Shown: one piece after another, positions 11,157 through 22,865 of the stretch | Layout: each line of letters opens with the position of its first letter | Position numbering within the stretch: position 1 is the stretch's first letter | Assembly (NCBI RefSeq): GCF_048544455.1 | Contig: NC_133537.1 | Location: 13,515,541 to 13,579,540, forward strand | Source of the DNA: Silene latifolia | Taxonomy: Eukaryota > Streptophyta > Magnoliopsida > Caryophyllales > Caryophyllaceae | Direction: 5' to 3' | Length of the DNA: 64,000 nt | Notes under the pieces: model-generated | What the model was told of the DNA's origin: nothing | Databases searched by the model: none | The model's input: only the letters and a program-made list of their open reading frames with translations | Translations under genes and position numbers: made by a program

Positions 11157-12425
11157 TGAAGGAAATGTAGATCTATATACATACTTACATACTCATATAT
11201 GTATAAATTAATTTGTCATAAATTAAATATGGAACTTATGCATGCAAACAAATGATAAAATAAAGGAGAAATCATGTCCTTACATTGGTGATTTCGGTTT
11301 AATGGGCACAAGAGAGATCACCTTTCTCTCTTGTTCTTGAGCTTTCCCTTATGGATGAACCAAGATCCAAGTATAGGATCTCTCCCTAAGCTTAATACCC
11401 AAGGCTTTCTCTTAATTCAAATTAATATTATAAGTACTAGTATAATATTAATCTAGTAGAAAATTGACCCAAAATTATTATGAACACTTAATAATTTCGG
11501 TTTAATGGAGAAGAATAAGAGAGCTTTTTATCTCTCTAGAAATCTTAATTTTTAGGATAATGGTTGAATGAATAATACACTAACTAAATCAAAGTAGTGT
11601 ATATGAAAAAATATAAGACAAAACCTTTGCCTTTCTTTCTTGGAAAACCGGGTGGGAGGAGGTGTTTTGGGGAGCCAATGCATGCCCACATTTGTCTTCA
11701 CAAGGTTTAATAGGGTTGCATGGCTACTCTTGCTTTTAATCATTATGTTTACCACTTATAATATAAACACAATATTAAGCCTAATACTCCTCCATTTTCG
11801 GCACTTTAGTTAATATGGATTCCATATTATTTTTGTCAATTGTCAATATGTCACATGTCATATGTCACATAAATTTGTTATGTATTTTTAACATATTAAA
11901 AATCAACGTATTAATAAAAATACGTCACATACAAAAATCGACTTAGTAATTTCATAATTACTTGTACCAAAAATTTTACCACTTATAAATCACAACAGAT
12001 TGTATTTATAATAATTCATTCAATTCCGATTGTTTCTTTAAACAATAATTTCATCCGAGTAATGATACAATTCGATTACTCAGAACGTATCTCATTTAAT
12101 CACATTTCAATATGATACGTAAATTATACTTCCAAAATCGTCCGTCAATTTTCAAGTAATTTAATTAACTCGTAACGTTATACGATTAATTAAATAATCA
12201 ATTAAGAGTGTTGCCCTATAGGTATGACCTAGGGGGTCAACTGATCACCACCGTCACACGACAGTAATGTCAAACTCTAGTCAGCCAATCATTACCGATA
12301 TATGTTGACCAGTTGACAGTAAAATATTACTTCCCAATTGTATTCTTTATAATGAGACTTAAACATGTGATCATCATGATCAACAGTCGTGATCGCATTA
12401 TTGTCGGAGGACACATATTCCAACA
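11157..12425 (-). repeat. 3' LTR of copia-1
   Basis: It matches 18699-19968 almost base for base. On the minus strand it starts TGTTGGAATATG and ends CATTTCCTTCA. It abuts element 1 RNase H sequence at 11156. A 67-codon open frame occurs at the same place in both LTR copies, only because the LTRs are copies of one another. Confidence 0.92.
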
Positions 12426-12437
12426 ATCTCCCACTTG
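12426..12437 (-). other. Polypurine tract of copia-1
   Basis: Read on the minus strand this is CAAGTGGGAGAT, immediately before the LTR start TGTTGGAA. It is repeated at 19969-19980 and, with one change, in copia-2 at 28740-28751. Confidence 0.8.
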
Positions 12438-15400
12438 TCCTCGACAAGTGTGCGTCACCAATTCTCTTGTCCTATTACTATCTCCCACTCAATGCAAGGT
12501 GTCTTTCAGGTCGTACTTGCAAGTGATCATATCGAGAGTGGTTTCCTCGATCTGGAGAATAACTGATTGACCGGACTTATCTATCATAGATACTTTCCGA
12601 GCGTGGCCACGCATTTCCAGTTCATTACTCCTCGAGTGGCCCTGAGATATTGTTATAACCCTGACTAGGGGTGGACAATTTCTATCGCACTCATTCCCTT
12701 CGACTAGCCACAGCCATCATAACCCAAAATATGCCCATTTGACCCCATTTACGAAGGTCGTAGTAACACAATTCAAAGTTAATCAAATCGTGCCATCTTA
12801 GGCGAATAGTCTTTAGTCAAAAGAATCGACTCATTTGAATACTATAGTAGCTCTCGCCACGACCAGGCTATATAAATTTGCGAGAACTCTATAAGCGGTC
12901 ATAAGGCCCGACAAAATATTCCTAATAGATCGCCTATGTGATCGACTAGTCATCTCACATGACTCTATGGCACTTGAACTTGCCATCAATCGCATCACAC
13001 TCTAGTCACTTCGAGACGTCACCTCATATAAGTAACTATGGGCAAATACAATGTTAATCCATGTTCACTTTAACGGGGTTCAATTGTCTCTACAACCCGT
13101 TTGGATATAACAATGTGCAAGGTGAGTTAATAATAACTCAAACGACAAATGTCGACATCACATTCGGGTAGTCAATATCATATTACAACCTTGTGATGTA
13201 TATCGTAAGTGTAAACACTTATTGATTGCAATAGAAGTTTAACATGCCATGTGTCCATGTGTTCAAACTTCTTACACTTGCAATTCCCTTTACATTCATG
13301 TTCTCTCTCATAGCATGAATCTTACCAAGTACACATCAAGGTTCCCGACCTTGGTTTCTGTTCTTTAACTTGAAAGAACTTTCTTATCGACTATCACATA
13401 ACGAACTAATTTGTGATGAATGACATAACTTGTACCGATCAAGTATTCCATCCACACACAATGCACTAGGTATATGTTTTGTAGAATCTTGTAACAATTG
13501 ACAAGATTATTAGCTTAGCACTTCTCACAAGTCCTAGCTTAACTAGGAAAGATTATTTTTGAATAACCTCTTATTTAACCAAGCATCTTTCCAAAACTTC
13601 TCATTTCTCTTTCTAGGCTTGAAAGAATTGGGATTCTCATAAATCCTCATATGTGCTCGGATTTTCTACAATATGTGCAACCTCTTAACACACAATGGAA
13701 CATTCCGTCAAACACTGAAATCGCTCATCGGATTCTACTTGAGAATTCATGACGTTTCTATTATGGCTTACAAATCAATCATCATGCTCTTATGCATATG
13801 ATTCATAATTGGACATGTTTATGATCATTCTAATGGCGTAAACATTAGTTACTAATAATCATGAGATCAACCGTTCATAGATTCAATGAATGACCATGAC
13901 TGCTAATGGCAATTCCATTTTCATCTACATGAATAACCTATGTGAATGTTGATACGATGTGCATCTCTTAATACTAATCCAACATCCCTTAATGTAATTG
14001 GATTCATCATTGTCCATTTTCATCCAGAATTGAAAACTCAAATGCTTCTTTATGAAAGAAGGTATTAGCTCGTCATTCTTTAATGAGTGATGAGTCGTAA
14101 ACATTCAAAGGATGATAGCTCCCACTAAATTCCATGTCTTCACATGAGAATTTCCTAACTCCCACTCAATTTCACACATTTCGAAATTGACTTCTTAATC
14201 GAAACTTTATTAAGAATTGAAATATAAATTGCATTGCCAAGTTTTTAGGATAAAACCATATATGTTCCCATCATATCCTTTCAAAATACCTATTTTGAAG
14301 TGGTCTCATCTTAACCTTAGGGAAAGAGATTTTAAATCTCCAACACACTCATGTCATAATGATGTGTAATAATGTCATTATTCAAATATAAACAATATCT
14401 AGAATACATCCTTCGCAAATACCCTTTTGGAAGGAGGTTTAACCATTTCATAGTGAGGTTAAGCAATGACATTTGCGTGGTTAAAACTTTGGCCATTGAA
14501 GATATCGGTATATCAATTTTTGCAACTTGATCATAACTAGTATGTTACTATGATTCATTTAGGCTCTTACGTAAATCTCATGGTTGAAACTATTGGTCAA
14601 AATTTTCATAAACTTAGTCAAAACTTGTTAAGACTTTACATTAGTCATTTTTCTTCCAAAACTTTCTTTTGGTCTCCTCGTGTAGTTATCTTGAGAATAT
14701 ACTCTTCTGATTACTTCACTTAGTCTCTTTAGTCATATAGAACTAACTTGAGACCATAGATCTCATCTATTCGGCATACTATGTAAATAGATATACCTTT
14801 ATTCAAATCATTCTCTCTTGCGTAGATCTTCATTTACACAAGTACACAATTTTATCTTGCCTTGTGTGTTGTGTCCTCATTTTTCTCCCACTCTATCTTT
14901 AGAATAAATACACTATAGATTCAAAGATAGCCTATGAGACACAAATTAATGATGTTGAAGTATAAGGAGAACTATCTCATAGATAGACTAATAGTTATTG
15001 ATTTCATATGTGTACTTGGTGTTTGACATTCCTTTAAGAGAGTTCATAGACTCAAAATCGCTTTATAAATGATCATACACAAGCATGTGGACATATAATG
15101 AAACCCGCCATTATATTAAGCATGTGGACATATAATGAAACCCGTCATTATATTTGTCTATTAGATCACTTTAAGCGAAAGATCTTATGTTTCTAAGAGC
15201 AAGCATTTAAAGATGAATTTTAGAACATAAAAGGATAAATGATAAAACGGGTGACTTGGGTTGCAAACCAAGTCACCATCATCCAAAATACAAACCATTA
15301 TCCAAAATTCCTTTCCATGTCGAACACGGAAACTTAAAGTTCTAAAGATTCAAAACATAAATTAAAGTAAGACAATGAAAAGCAAAGCTCCATAAAAGCT

Positions 15401-15552
15401 ATCCCTAGCTTCTTGATGGTTTCTCATGCTTGCTTTTCCTTTCCCTTGTCTTTGCTTGGTGGAGGCCCTATTTACAATAAAAAAGGGAGATACATTATCA
15501 CAACTTTGCATCATAATACCATAGTTGAATTAGAAACATAAAAGAAGGATAG
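12438..15552. other. Non-coding 3' internal region of copia-1
   Basis: About 3.1 kb where pol would be expected. I found no open frame or domain motif on either strand. The first part (12438 to about 13100) is related to 28752-29410 of copia-2 and nearly identical to 19981-20650. Two direct copies of GCATGTGGACATATAATG (near 15084 and 15120) occur. Confidence 0.6.
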
Positions 15553-16455
15553 TCATTTACCTACTAGAGTGATCTTTCCAGTTTTGATATCACCAAGGTA
15601 TTTGGAACAATTTCTTTTCCAATGTCCCATGCCATTACAATAATGGCATTTATCAAGAGGACCCTTCTTGATCTTTGAGGTGCTAGCTTCATTAGGCTTA
15701 GCTTTGGTGAATGTGGGAGCTTGCTTTTTACCCTTTCTTCCACTCTTCTTGAATTTCCCCTTACTCTTAGTGCTTATGTTAAGCACATCCTTGGGTGGGT
15801 TCACATTTAACCCCATGTCCCTCTCGGCTTGCACAAGTAACTTGTGCAACTCTTCAAGAGACACATCCTTGTCTTGCATGTTGAAATTCACCCGGAATTG
15901 CACATATGCCTTGACTTTGGATAAGGAGTGTAGAATCCTATCTACGATGAGTTCTTTGGGGATTTCAACCTTTTGAATTTTCAAGGTCTCGACAAGCTCC
16001 AATAGTTTGAGCACATGAGGGCTAACCTTTTGGCCCTGTTTGAAGTCGAGATCAAAGAATGCCGCGGCCGCCTCATATTGGACGATCCGCGGAGTTTGTG
16101 AAAACATGGTCACAAGTTTGGAGTAAATCTCATTAGCATTGCCCATTTTAAAGGCTCTCCTTTGGAGGTCCGCCTCCATCGCAAATATCAAGACATTTTT
16201 CATTGCGGCGGACTCCTTTTGGTAAGCCTCATATGCTTCCCTAGTGGCCGCGGTGGACCTAGTGGAGGGTTCGGGTGGAGAGGCCTCGGTAAGGTAACGA
16301 AGCTTGTCGTCACCTTCGGCGGCTAATTTGAGTTGGGCATCCCAATCGGAGAAATTTGACCCATTCTTTTCAAGTTTACATCGATCCATAAAGGATCGGA
16401 GCCATGACGAACTAGCGAGAGGTGTGGCGTTAGGAGTTGGTGTTGGTGTTGCCAT
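15553..16455 (-). CDS. Gag polyprotein of copia-1 (intact)
   Basis: 300 codons, uninterrupted, ATG at 16455 and stop at 15553. The N-terminus is Thr/Pro-rich, then SWLRSFMDRCKLEKNGSNFSDW begins a UBN2-type copia capsid domain (about residues 20-220, with YSKLVTMF and EELHKLLVQAERD). A basic linker follows (SKGKFKKSGRKGKK), then a CCHC zinc knuckle, CHYCNGMGHWKRNC, near residues 268-281. Gag forms the particle and binds RNA. No protease or pol follows in any frame, so the frame ends as a stand-alone Gag, about 300 residues after the ATG. Plant gag-only LTR elements of this sort (TR-GAG) are known. An intact gag in such decayed surroundings suggests it is the youngest or most constrained coding piece here. 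Confidence 0.88.
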   Translation of the reverse strand: MATPTPTPNATPLASSSWLRSFMDRCKLEKNGSNFSDWDAQLKLAAEGDDKLRYLTEASPPEPSTRSTAATREAYEAYQKESAAMKNVLIFAMEADLQRRAFKMGNANEIYSKLVTMFSQTPRIVQYEAAAAFFDLDFKQGQKVSPHVLKLLELVETLKIQKVEIPKELIVDRILHSLSKVKAYVQFRVNFNMQDKDVSLEELHKLLVQAERDMGLNVNPPKDVLNISTKSKGKFKKSGRKGKKQAPTFTKAKPNEASTSKIKKGPLDKCHYCNGMGHWKRNCSKYLGDIKTGKITLVGK

Positions 16456-18682
16456 TTGTTATGAAAAAGAAGTGGTCTACAAAACAAAATATAAGGAGTA
16501 AAACAATTGTCGTTTTAATAATACTCGTAAAAATGTATGATTTAAACAAGTTTTATGCATTTTTCTAGTGACCTCTACCCAACTAGATAAATGATTCCAA
16601 GACCCAAATTCATATCGACTTAGGCACGGTATGGCCGATGAAACCTTTATCAATATAACTCGGTGGATTAACGTTTTAATCGATTCTACTTTTAGAACTC
16701 TTGGTCGATAAAATTACTCTAATAATTATCTATAGCCCGGAACACATGCAACTACGGTCGCGAATACTTTCGTTGAGCTTAATCCAAATTTCGAATAAAT
16801 GTGTCCATGATCCAAATCCACATCAACTTGGGCACGGTATGGCCGATGAAACCCTCATTAACATGAACTCGGTGGATTAACACTCATCACCCACTTCCCC
16901 TACGTAACAAGGTTTGTACCCCGGTAGGGCCGAGTGCACTCCCTCGCGAAATAGGTTTTCATGGTTTCTACTATTTGGTAAGGCTATGTCTCAATTGTTT
17001 GTTTTACGAGAGGTCATGTCAATTTATTATCTCTCACGTTTTAAGTGAACTAAAGTGGTGAACTATGATAATTCGAATTGACACGGTCGATAAACCCGAT
17101 AAAAAGATGATGCATGTTTTAGTTATGGCGATTTAGCGATGCATGCGACATAAAATAAAATGCAAGCATAAAAATAAATAAATCCTAGTATGGCCTTTCC
17201 TAAAATAGAAAAAAAAACTATTTAACTATTACATATTCGGAAACCAACTCCATTGGTCCCTTGAACTTCGGTTGTGGCACGCATCTCGAGGTAACACCGT
17301 CTTTATGTAACGCCATTCTTGAAGAAATCCGTCTTTGGGAACTCCGGAATGAATAAAATTACATAATAAATTACATAATTTCCTATTATACATTTGTAAC
17401 TAAAATAAAATAAATCTATTAAATTACAAAACGGTGATACGAGATCACAATAAAATTACAACCAAATCGATATTCCCATACATTTCGGGAAATACCAATT
17501 AAAATCTAAGGCCATACTAAGTAAAATTACATAATTCAAAATTACATAAATTAAAATTATGACAATCATAAAGGAAAAATGCAGCATTATAATATGTATG
17601 AACATGCTCAATTTTTATGCTAAATCGCCTTTAATTAGCCAATATCGTATATTACTCGGTTTTTACGGATTTGCGTGATTTCAACATTTTTATAATCACA
17701 AAAATACATAAATTCATATTTATGTATAAGTTAATTACCCTGACCTCTTAGGACTCAAAATTTAGTCTTCATTAATAATTTGACCATAATTAACCCATAT
17801 TTATAAAATTGTTCATAAATGGACCAAAAATTACAAAAATAAGCTATAAACTTCAAATAAATCACAAAATTTCAAATAAATTCAAAATTTGAAATTTAAA
17901 TTCATGAACATTCTGGAAAAATACCATGACACTCATAATGTTCAAAATCTTAGGTTAAAAATTTCGAAATTTTTCCGGAAAAACAATGTTGCGGTTTATC
18001 GATTTTTAATAAAATAATCATAAAAACATGGAAAAATTATATTCACTAACTTTTCAATTTTATATCTGAAAAAGATAATAAAATGCAACATTAGACGTTT
18101 TTCCTAAGTCATAGATTATGTTTTATTAATTTTTCACTAATAATGTCACTATTTATGCTATTTTTCTTCAAAAATCCATAAATCATGCAAAAAGACTTAT
18201 TTATAGCCAATTATTTTACACACATCTTGTAAAATTGCATGTGACAACATATTAATTTTCTATGACCAGATTCGAAATTTAACTCATATTAACCTATTTT
18301 TTCACCTAAATCCGAATTTAATAATGAAAAATCCATTTTTCGAGCATAACAAGTCCAAAAATTATGAAAATTTACAGGTTATCTCAAAATAATATATGTG
18401 ACAACATATCCAAAAATCAATGAAAAATTCGAAGTATAGCTAATTTTAGACCGAAAATGACATTTTTACTCATAAAATCATATTTAAATGCCATTATTGT
18501 ATAATATGAACAATAAAAATCCGTAAAATTAACCAAAATATCCTAAAACATTTTAGGACCAGAAATATTAACATGCATGGATTAATTTCGTGATATCTCA
18601 TAATAACACAAATTTTACAAGTTTTATATGTTATTCTTATAACTCGGAAAAACTTTTAACCGATTTGCATGCAAACAACCAT
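16456..18682. other. Leader region of copia-1 (between primer site and gag)
   Basis: An AT-rich, non-coding stretch homologous to 33055-35862 of copia-2. Near the gag start it has two copies of GGCACGGTATGGCCGATGAA (16624-16643 and 16831-16850), plus a related GGCCGAGTGCACTCCC near 16930. These iterated GC-rich boxes contrast with the AT-rich surroundings. Confidence 0.6.
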
Positions 18683-18696
18683 GGCTCTTGATACCA
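18683..18696 (-). other. Primer binding site of copia-1 (tRNA-Met type)
   Basis: On the minus strand this reads TGGTATCAAGAGCC, two bases after the 5' LTR end. That is the usual initiator tRNA-Met complement of copia elements. Confidence 0.85.
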
Positions 18697-18698
18697 AT

Positions 18699-19968
18699 TG
18701 AAGGAAATGTAGATCTATATACATACTTACATACTCATATATGTATAAATTAATTTGTCATAAATTAAATATGGAACTTATGCATGCAAACAAATGATAA
18801 AATAGAGGAGAAATCATGTCCTTACATTGGTGATTTCGGTTTAATGGGCACAAGAGAGATCACATTTCTCTCTTGTTCTTGAGCTTTCCCTTATGGATGA
18901 ACCAAGATCCAAGTATAGGATCTCTCCCTAAGCTTAATACCCAAGGCTTTCTCTTAATTCAAATTAATATTATAAGTACTAGTATAATATTAATCTAGTA
19001 GAAAATTGACCCAAAATTATTATGAACACTTAATAATTTCGGTTTAATGGAGAAGAATAAGAGAGCTTTTTATCTCTCTAGAAATCTTAATTTTTAGGAT
19101 AATGGTTGAATGAATAATACACTAACTAAATCAAAGTAGTGTATATGAAAAAATATAAGACAAAATCTTTGCCTTTCTTTCTTGGAAAACCGGGTGGGAG
19201 GAGGTGTTTTGGGGAGCCAATGCATGCCCACATTTGTCTTCACAAGGTTTAATAGGGTTGCATGGCTACTCTTGCTTTTAATCATTATGTTTACCACTTA
19301 TAATATAAACACAATATTAAGCCTAATACTCCTCCATTTTCGGCACTTTAGTTAATATGGATTCCATATTATTTTTGTCAATTGTCAATATGTCACATGT
19401 CATATGTCACATAAATTTGTTATGTATTTTTAACATATTAAAAATCAACGTATTAATAAAAATACGTCACATACAAAAATCGACTTAGTAATTTCATAAT
19501 TACTTGTACCAAAAATTTTACCACTTATAAATCACAACAGATTGTATTTATAATAATTCATTCAATTCCGATTGTTTCTTTAAACAATAATTTCATCCGA
19601 GTAATGATACAATTCGATTACTCAGACCGTATCTCATTTAATCACATTTCAATATGATACGTAAATTATACTTCCAAAATCGTCCGTCAATTTTCAAGTA
19701 ATTTAATTAACTCGTAACGTTATACGATTAATTAAATAATCAATTAAGAGTGTTGCCCTATAGGTATGACCTAGGGGGTCAACTGATCACCACCGTCACA
19801 CGACAGTAATGTCAAACTCTAGTCAGCCAATCATTACCGATATATGTTGACCAGTTGACAAGAACAATATTACTTCCCAATTGTATTCTTTATAATGAGA
19901 CTTAAACATGTGATCATCATGATCAACAGTCGTGATCGCATTATTGTCGGAGGACACATATTCCAACA
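18699..19968 (-). repeat. 5' LTR of copia-1
   Basis: 1270 bp, almost identical to 11157-12425. The primer binding site lies at its low-coordinate side, so it acts as 5' LTR for the gag-bearing copy. A polypurine tract lies on its other side (19969-19980), so it also is the 3' LTR of the truncated copy to its right. Confidence 0.9.
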
Positions 19969-21286
19969 ATCTCCCACTTGTCCTCGACAAGTGTGCGTCA
20001 CCAATTCTCTTGTCCTATTACTATCTCCCACTCAATGCAAGGTGTCTTTCAGGTCGTACTTGCAAGTGATCATATCGAGAGTGGTTTTCTCGATCTGGAG
20101 AATAACTGATTGACCGGACTTATCTATCATAGATACTTTCCGAGCGTGGCCACGCATTTCAGATTTATTACTCCTCGAGTGGCCCCGAGATATTGTTATA
20201 ACCCTGACTAGGGGTGGACAATTCCTATCGCACTCATTCCTTCGACTAGCCACAGCCATCATAACCCAAAATATGCCCATTTGACCCCATTTACGAAGGT
20301 CGTAGTAACACAATTCAAAGTTAATCAAATCGTGCCATCTTAGGCGAATAGTCTTTAGTCAAAAGAATCGACTCATTTGAATACTATAGTAGCTCTCGCC
20401 ACGACCAGGCTATATAAATTTGCCAGAACTCTATAAGCGGTCATAAGGCCCGATAAAATATTCCTAACAGTCTGCCTATGTGATCGACTAGTCATCTCAC
20501 ATGACTCTATGGCACTTGAACTTGCCATCAATCGCATCACACTCTAGTCACTTCGAGACGTCACCTCATATAAGTAACTATGGGCAAATACAATGTTAAT
20601 CCATGTTCACTTTAACGGGGTTCAATTGTCTCTACAACCCGTTTGGATATAACAATGTGCAAGGTGAGTTAATAATAACTCAAACGACAAATGTCGACAT
20701 CACATTCGGGTAGTCAATATCATATTACAACCTTGTGATGTATATCATAAGTGTAAACACTTATTGATTGCAATAGAAGTTTAACATGCCATGTGTCCAT
20801 GTGTTCAAACTTCTTACACTTGCAATTCCCTTTACATTCATGTTCTCTCTCATAGCATGAATCTTACCAAGTACACATCAAGGTTCCCGACCTTGGTTTC
20901 TGTTCTTTAACTTAAAAGAACTTTCTTATCGACTATCACATAACGAACGAATTTGTGATGAATGATATAACTTGTACTGATCAAGTATTCCATCCACACA
21001 CAATGCACTAGGTATATGTTTTGTAGAATCTTGTAACAATTGACAAGATTATTAGCTTAGCACTTCTCACAAGTCCTAGCTTAACTAGGAAAGATTATTT
21101 TTGAATAACCTCTTATTTAACCAAGCATCTTTCCAAAACTTCTCATTTCTCTTTCTAGGCTTGAAAGAATTGGGATTCTCATAAATCCTCATATGTGCTC
21201 GGATTTTCTACAATATGTGCAACCTCTTAACACACAATGGAACATTCCGTCAAACACTGAAATCGCTCATCGGATTCTACTTGAGA
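19969..21286 (-). mobile_element. Truncated second copia-1 copy (3' internal part)
   Basis: 19969-21286 matches 12426-13744, starting at the polypurine tract. It breaks off at TTGAGA, after which element 1 gag sequence begins. With the LTR shared by both copies this looks like the product of unequal recombination plus deletion. The deletion removed the rest of this copia copy and element 1 from mid-gag to RT. Confidence 0.8.
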
Positions 21287-22065
21287 TGGGTTTTGATGTT
21301 TTGGTATCTCAAATGATTGGCATAGATGGGTTTGAGATTATCCACGAACTTTTCCACAAGGGTAGCCTCATCCGGGCGTTCAACTAGTTGGGTACTAGTC
21401 TTCCTCCACCTACTTAGGAAGTCGGTGAATCCTTCTTTGTCATTTTGGGTAAGAACCTATAGAGTGCGCATGTTAACTTGGATCTCGGCATTATCCGCAT
21501 ATTGCTTAGCAAACTCGATCACGGCATCTTCCCAAGTAGCGATCTTCTTGTGTTCTAAAGAGTAGAACCATTGCTTTGGGATGGTGTCAAGATATGAAGG
21601 AAAGATCCTTAAGAACATCTCAGGTTTGATGCCTTTGATAGACATGTAATCCTTGAAGGCACGGATGTGGTTCAAAGGGTTTTCATGCCCCTTGAATTTA
21701 GGGATATCCGTCATATTGAAGTTGGTTGGCAATTTGGAATTGACGGCCTCGTACTTGCGGTTGTTCTCCCTATAAATGCCATCCCCTTTAAGGTACATCA
21801 ATTGCTCCTCTAAGTATTGGAGTCTTTTCTCAGCTACAGTCATTCCCATGAGAGGATTTTCGTCCTTGGATTCACTCGCGAAGTCACCCACTACTTCACT
21901 CTCGTGAGGAGGCAATCTCCCCTCTACGGCATAGATCCGTCCCTCGATGGTGTCAAGGCGATCATACACTTGGTCTTGAGTAACTTGGATCTGAGCTAGT
22001 GCTGCTAGGATTCGATCATTACCATCTTGAAGTTGGTGGAGGTTCGTATCACCGGTTCCGAGCAT
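21287..22065 (-). pseudogene. Gag fragment of element 1
   Basis: The ATG is at 22065. After a leading coiled-coil-like stretch (ILAALAQIQVTQDQVYDRLD) it has the retrotransposon gag core (FKGHENPLNHIRAFKDYM, IPKQWFYSLEHKKIATWEDA, EFAKQYADNAEIQVNMRTL). An in-frame TAG at 21457-21459 follows TL, where element 2 has TLEVLTQNDKEGF. The frame then continues (VLTQNDKEGFTDFL to YQNIKT) to the copia junction near 21286. It is close in sequence to the element 2 gag at 37470-38761, showing that both elements are of one lineage. Confidence 0.88.
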
Positions 22066-22844
22066 CTTGAAAAAATCGGATAAGAGATCGATGACGAATC
22101 AAAACACGATCGACCATTCTAACACACTTGCAAAGAGAAAAAATGTTTTGACTCTTGAAGTGGGTGTGTGCCACTTGTGTTGAGTGAGCTTTGAAGAAAA
22201 GACAAAGTTTTGAAAATGTATATCCTAGTCAACTATAGTGTAGTTGTAGGAGTGGACTCGAAGTGAGGTTTTGAAATGGGCTTCGGCCCGAATTTTGACT
22301 CGACAAACGGACAGAGTTTTGACTGGGTTTTGCGCTAATCAATGGCCTTTTTTTCGAAAATTCTTGTTTAAAAAAGGGTTTTGATTTTTTACAAAAATCG
22401 TCATGGTTTCGTTTAGAAATGGTGATCACGTAAGGTACAAACATTCATACAAGCATTATAACGGGATGCTGAGTGCGTTTAGAAGAGTTTTGGTTTAAAG
22501 GGTGAGTTGCCATACCGAACAATCAAACCCGAAGTCTGTAGAGAGGCTCGTACCAAACAAGAGTAAGGCCGATTCCTAGTCCATTTCCTCAAGTAGTGAA
22601 GGTCCTTGATACAAACAAGAGTAAGCATCATGGTATGGATGACGTCAATCGCTATCCATCCTTAGGCCCAAATAAGAATTAGGACCGTTTAGACGGGACG
22701 ATTGGTCGAATGGGTTGGGTTGGGCCTAGGAAGGCTGAATAAAACGGTCTAGGAAGACCGAGTTATGAAAACCGACAATTGTCTTGTACAAATTATTCCC
22801 TAACCTTGTTCAAGTTTCACCCTTGGCTACACGTAAGTGTATTA
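22066..22844. other. 5' leader of element 1
   Basis: Untranslated leader between primer site and gag on the minus strand. No coding sequence or strong repeat seen. Confidence 0.55.
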
Positions 22845-22862
22845 TCCCCAGCGGAGTCGCCA
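22845..22862 (-). other. Primer binding site of element 1 (tRNA-Arg type, Ogre-like)
   Basis: On the minus strand: TGGCGACTCCGCTGGGGA, three bases inside the LTR end. Element 2 has TGGCGACTCCACTAGGGA in the same place. From memory this motif is the tRNA-Arg primer site of Ogre/Tat elements; the tRNA assignment is knowledge-based, not verified here. Confidence 0.7.
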
Positions 22863-22865
22863 AAC

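Larger units (their letters stand above)
11157..19968 (-). mobile_element. Copia-1: gag-only Ty1/copia-type LTR element
   Basis: It has two nearly identical LTRs, 11157-12425 (1269 bp) and 18699-19968 (1270 bp), both with ends TGAAGGAAATG...TTCCAACA on the plus strand. A primer binding site complementary to initiator tRNA-Met lies at 18683-18696 and a polypurine tract at 12426-12437. Both place the element on the minus strand. The only coding region is a gag (15553-16455); I find no protease, integrase or RT. Beyond the 5' LTR, internal sequence starts again (19969-21286) rather than flanking DNA, so this is a tandem LTR-internal-LTR-internal arrangement. It is inserted in element 1. Confidence 0.88.

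Noticed and set aside
11552..11755. 67-residue open frame seen again at 19094-19297, which might look like a conserved small gene
   Set aside because: Both lie at the same place in the two LTRs of copia-1, which are copies of one another; no independent conservation.
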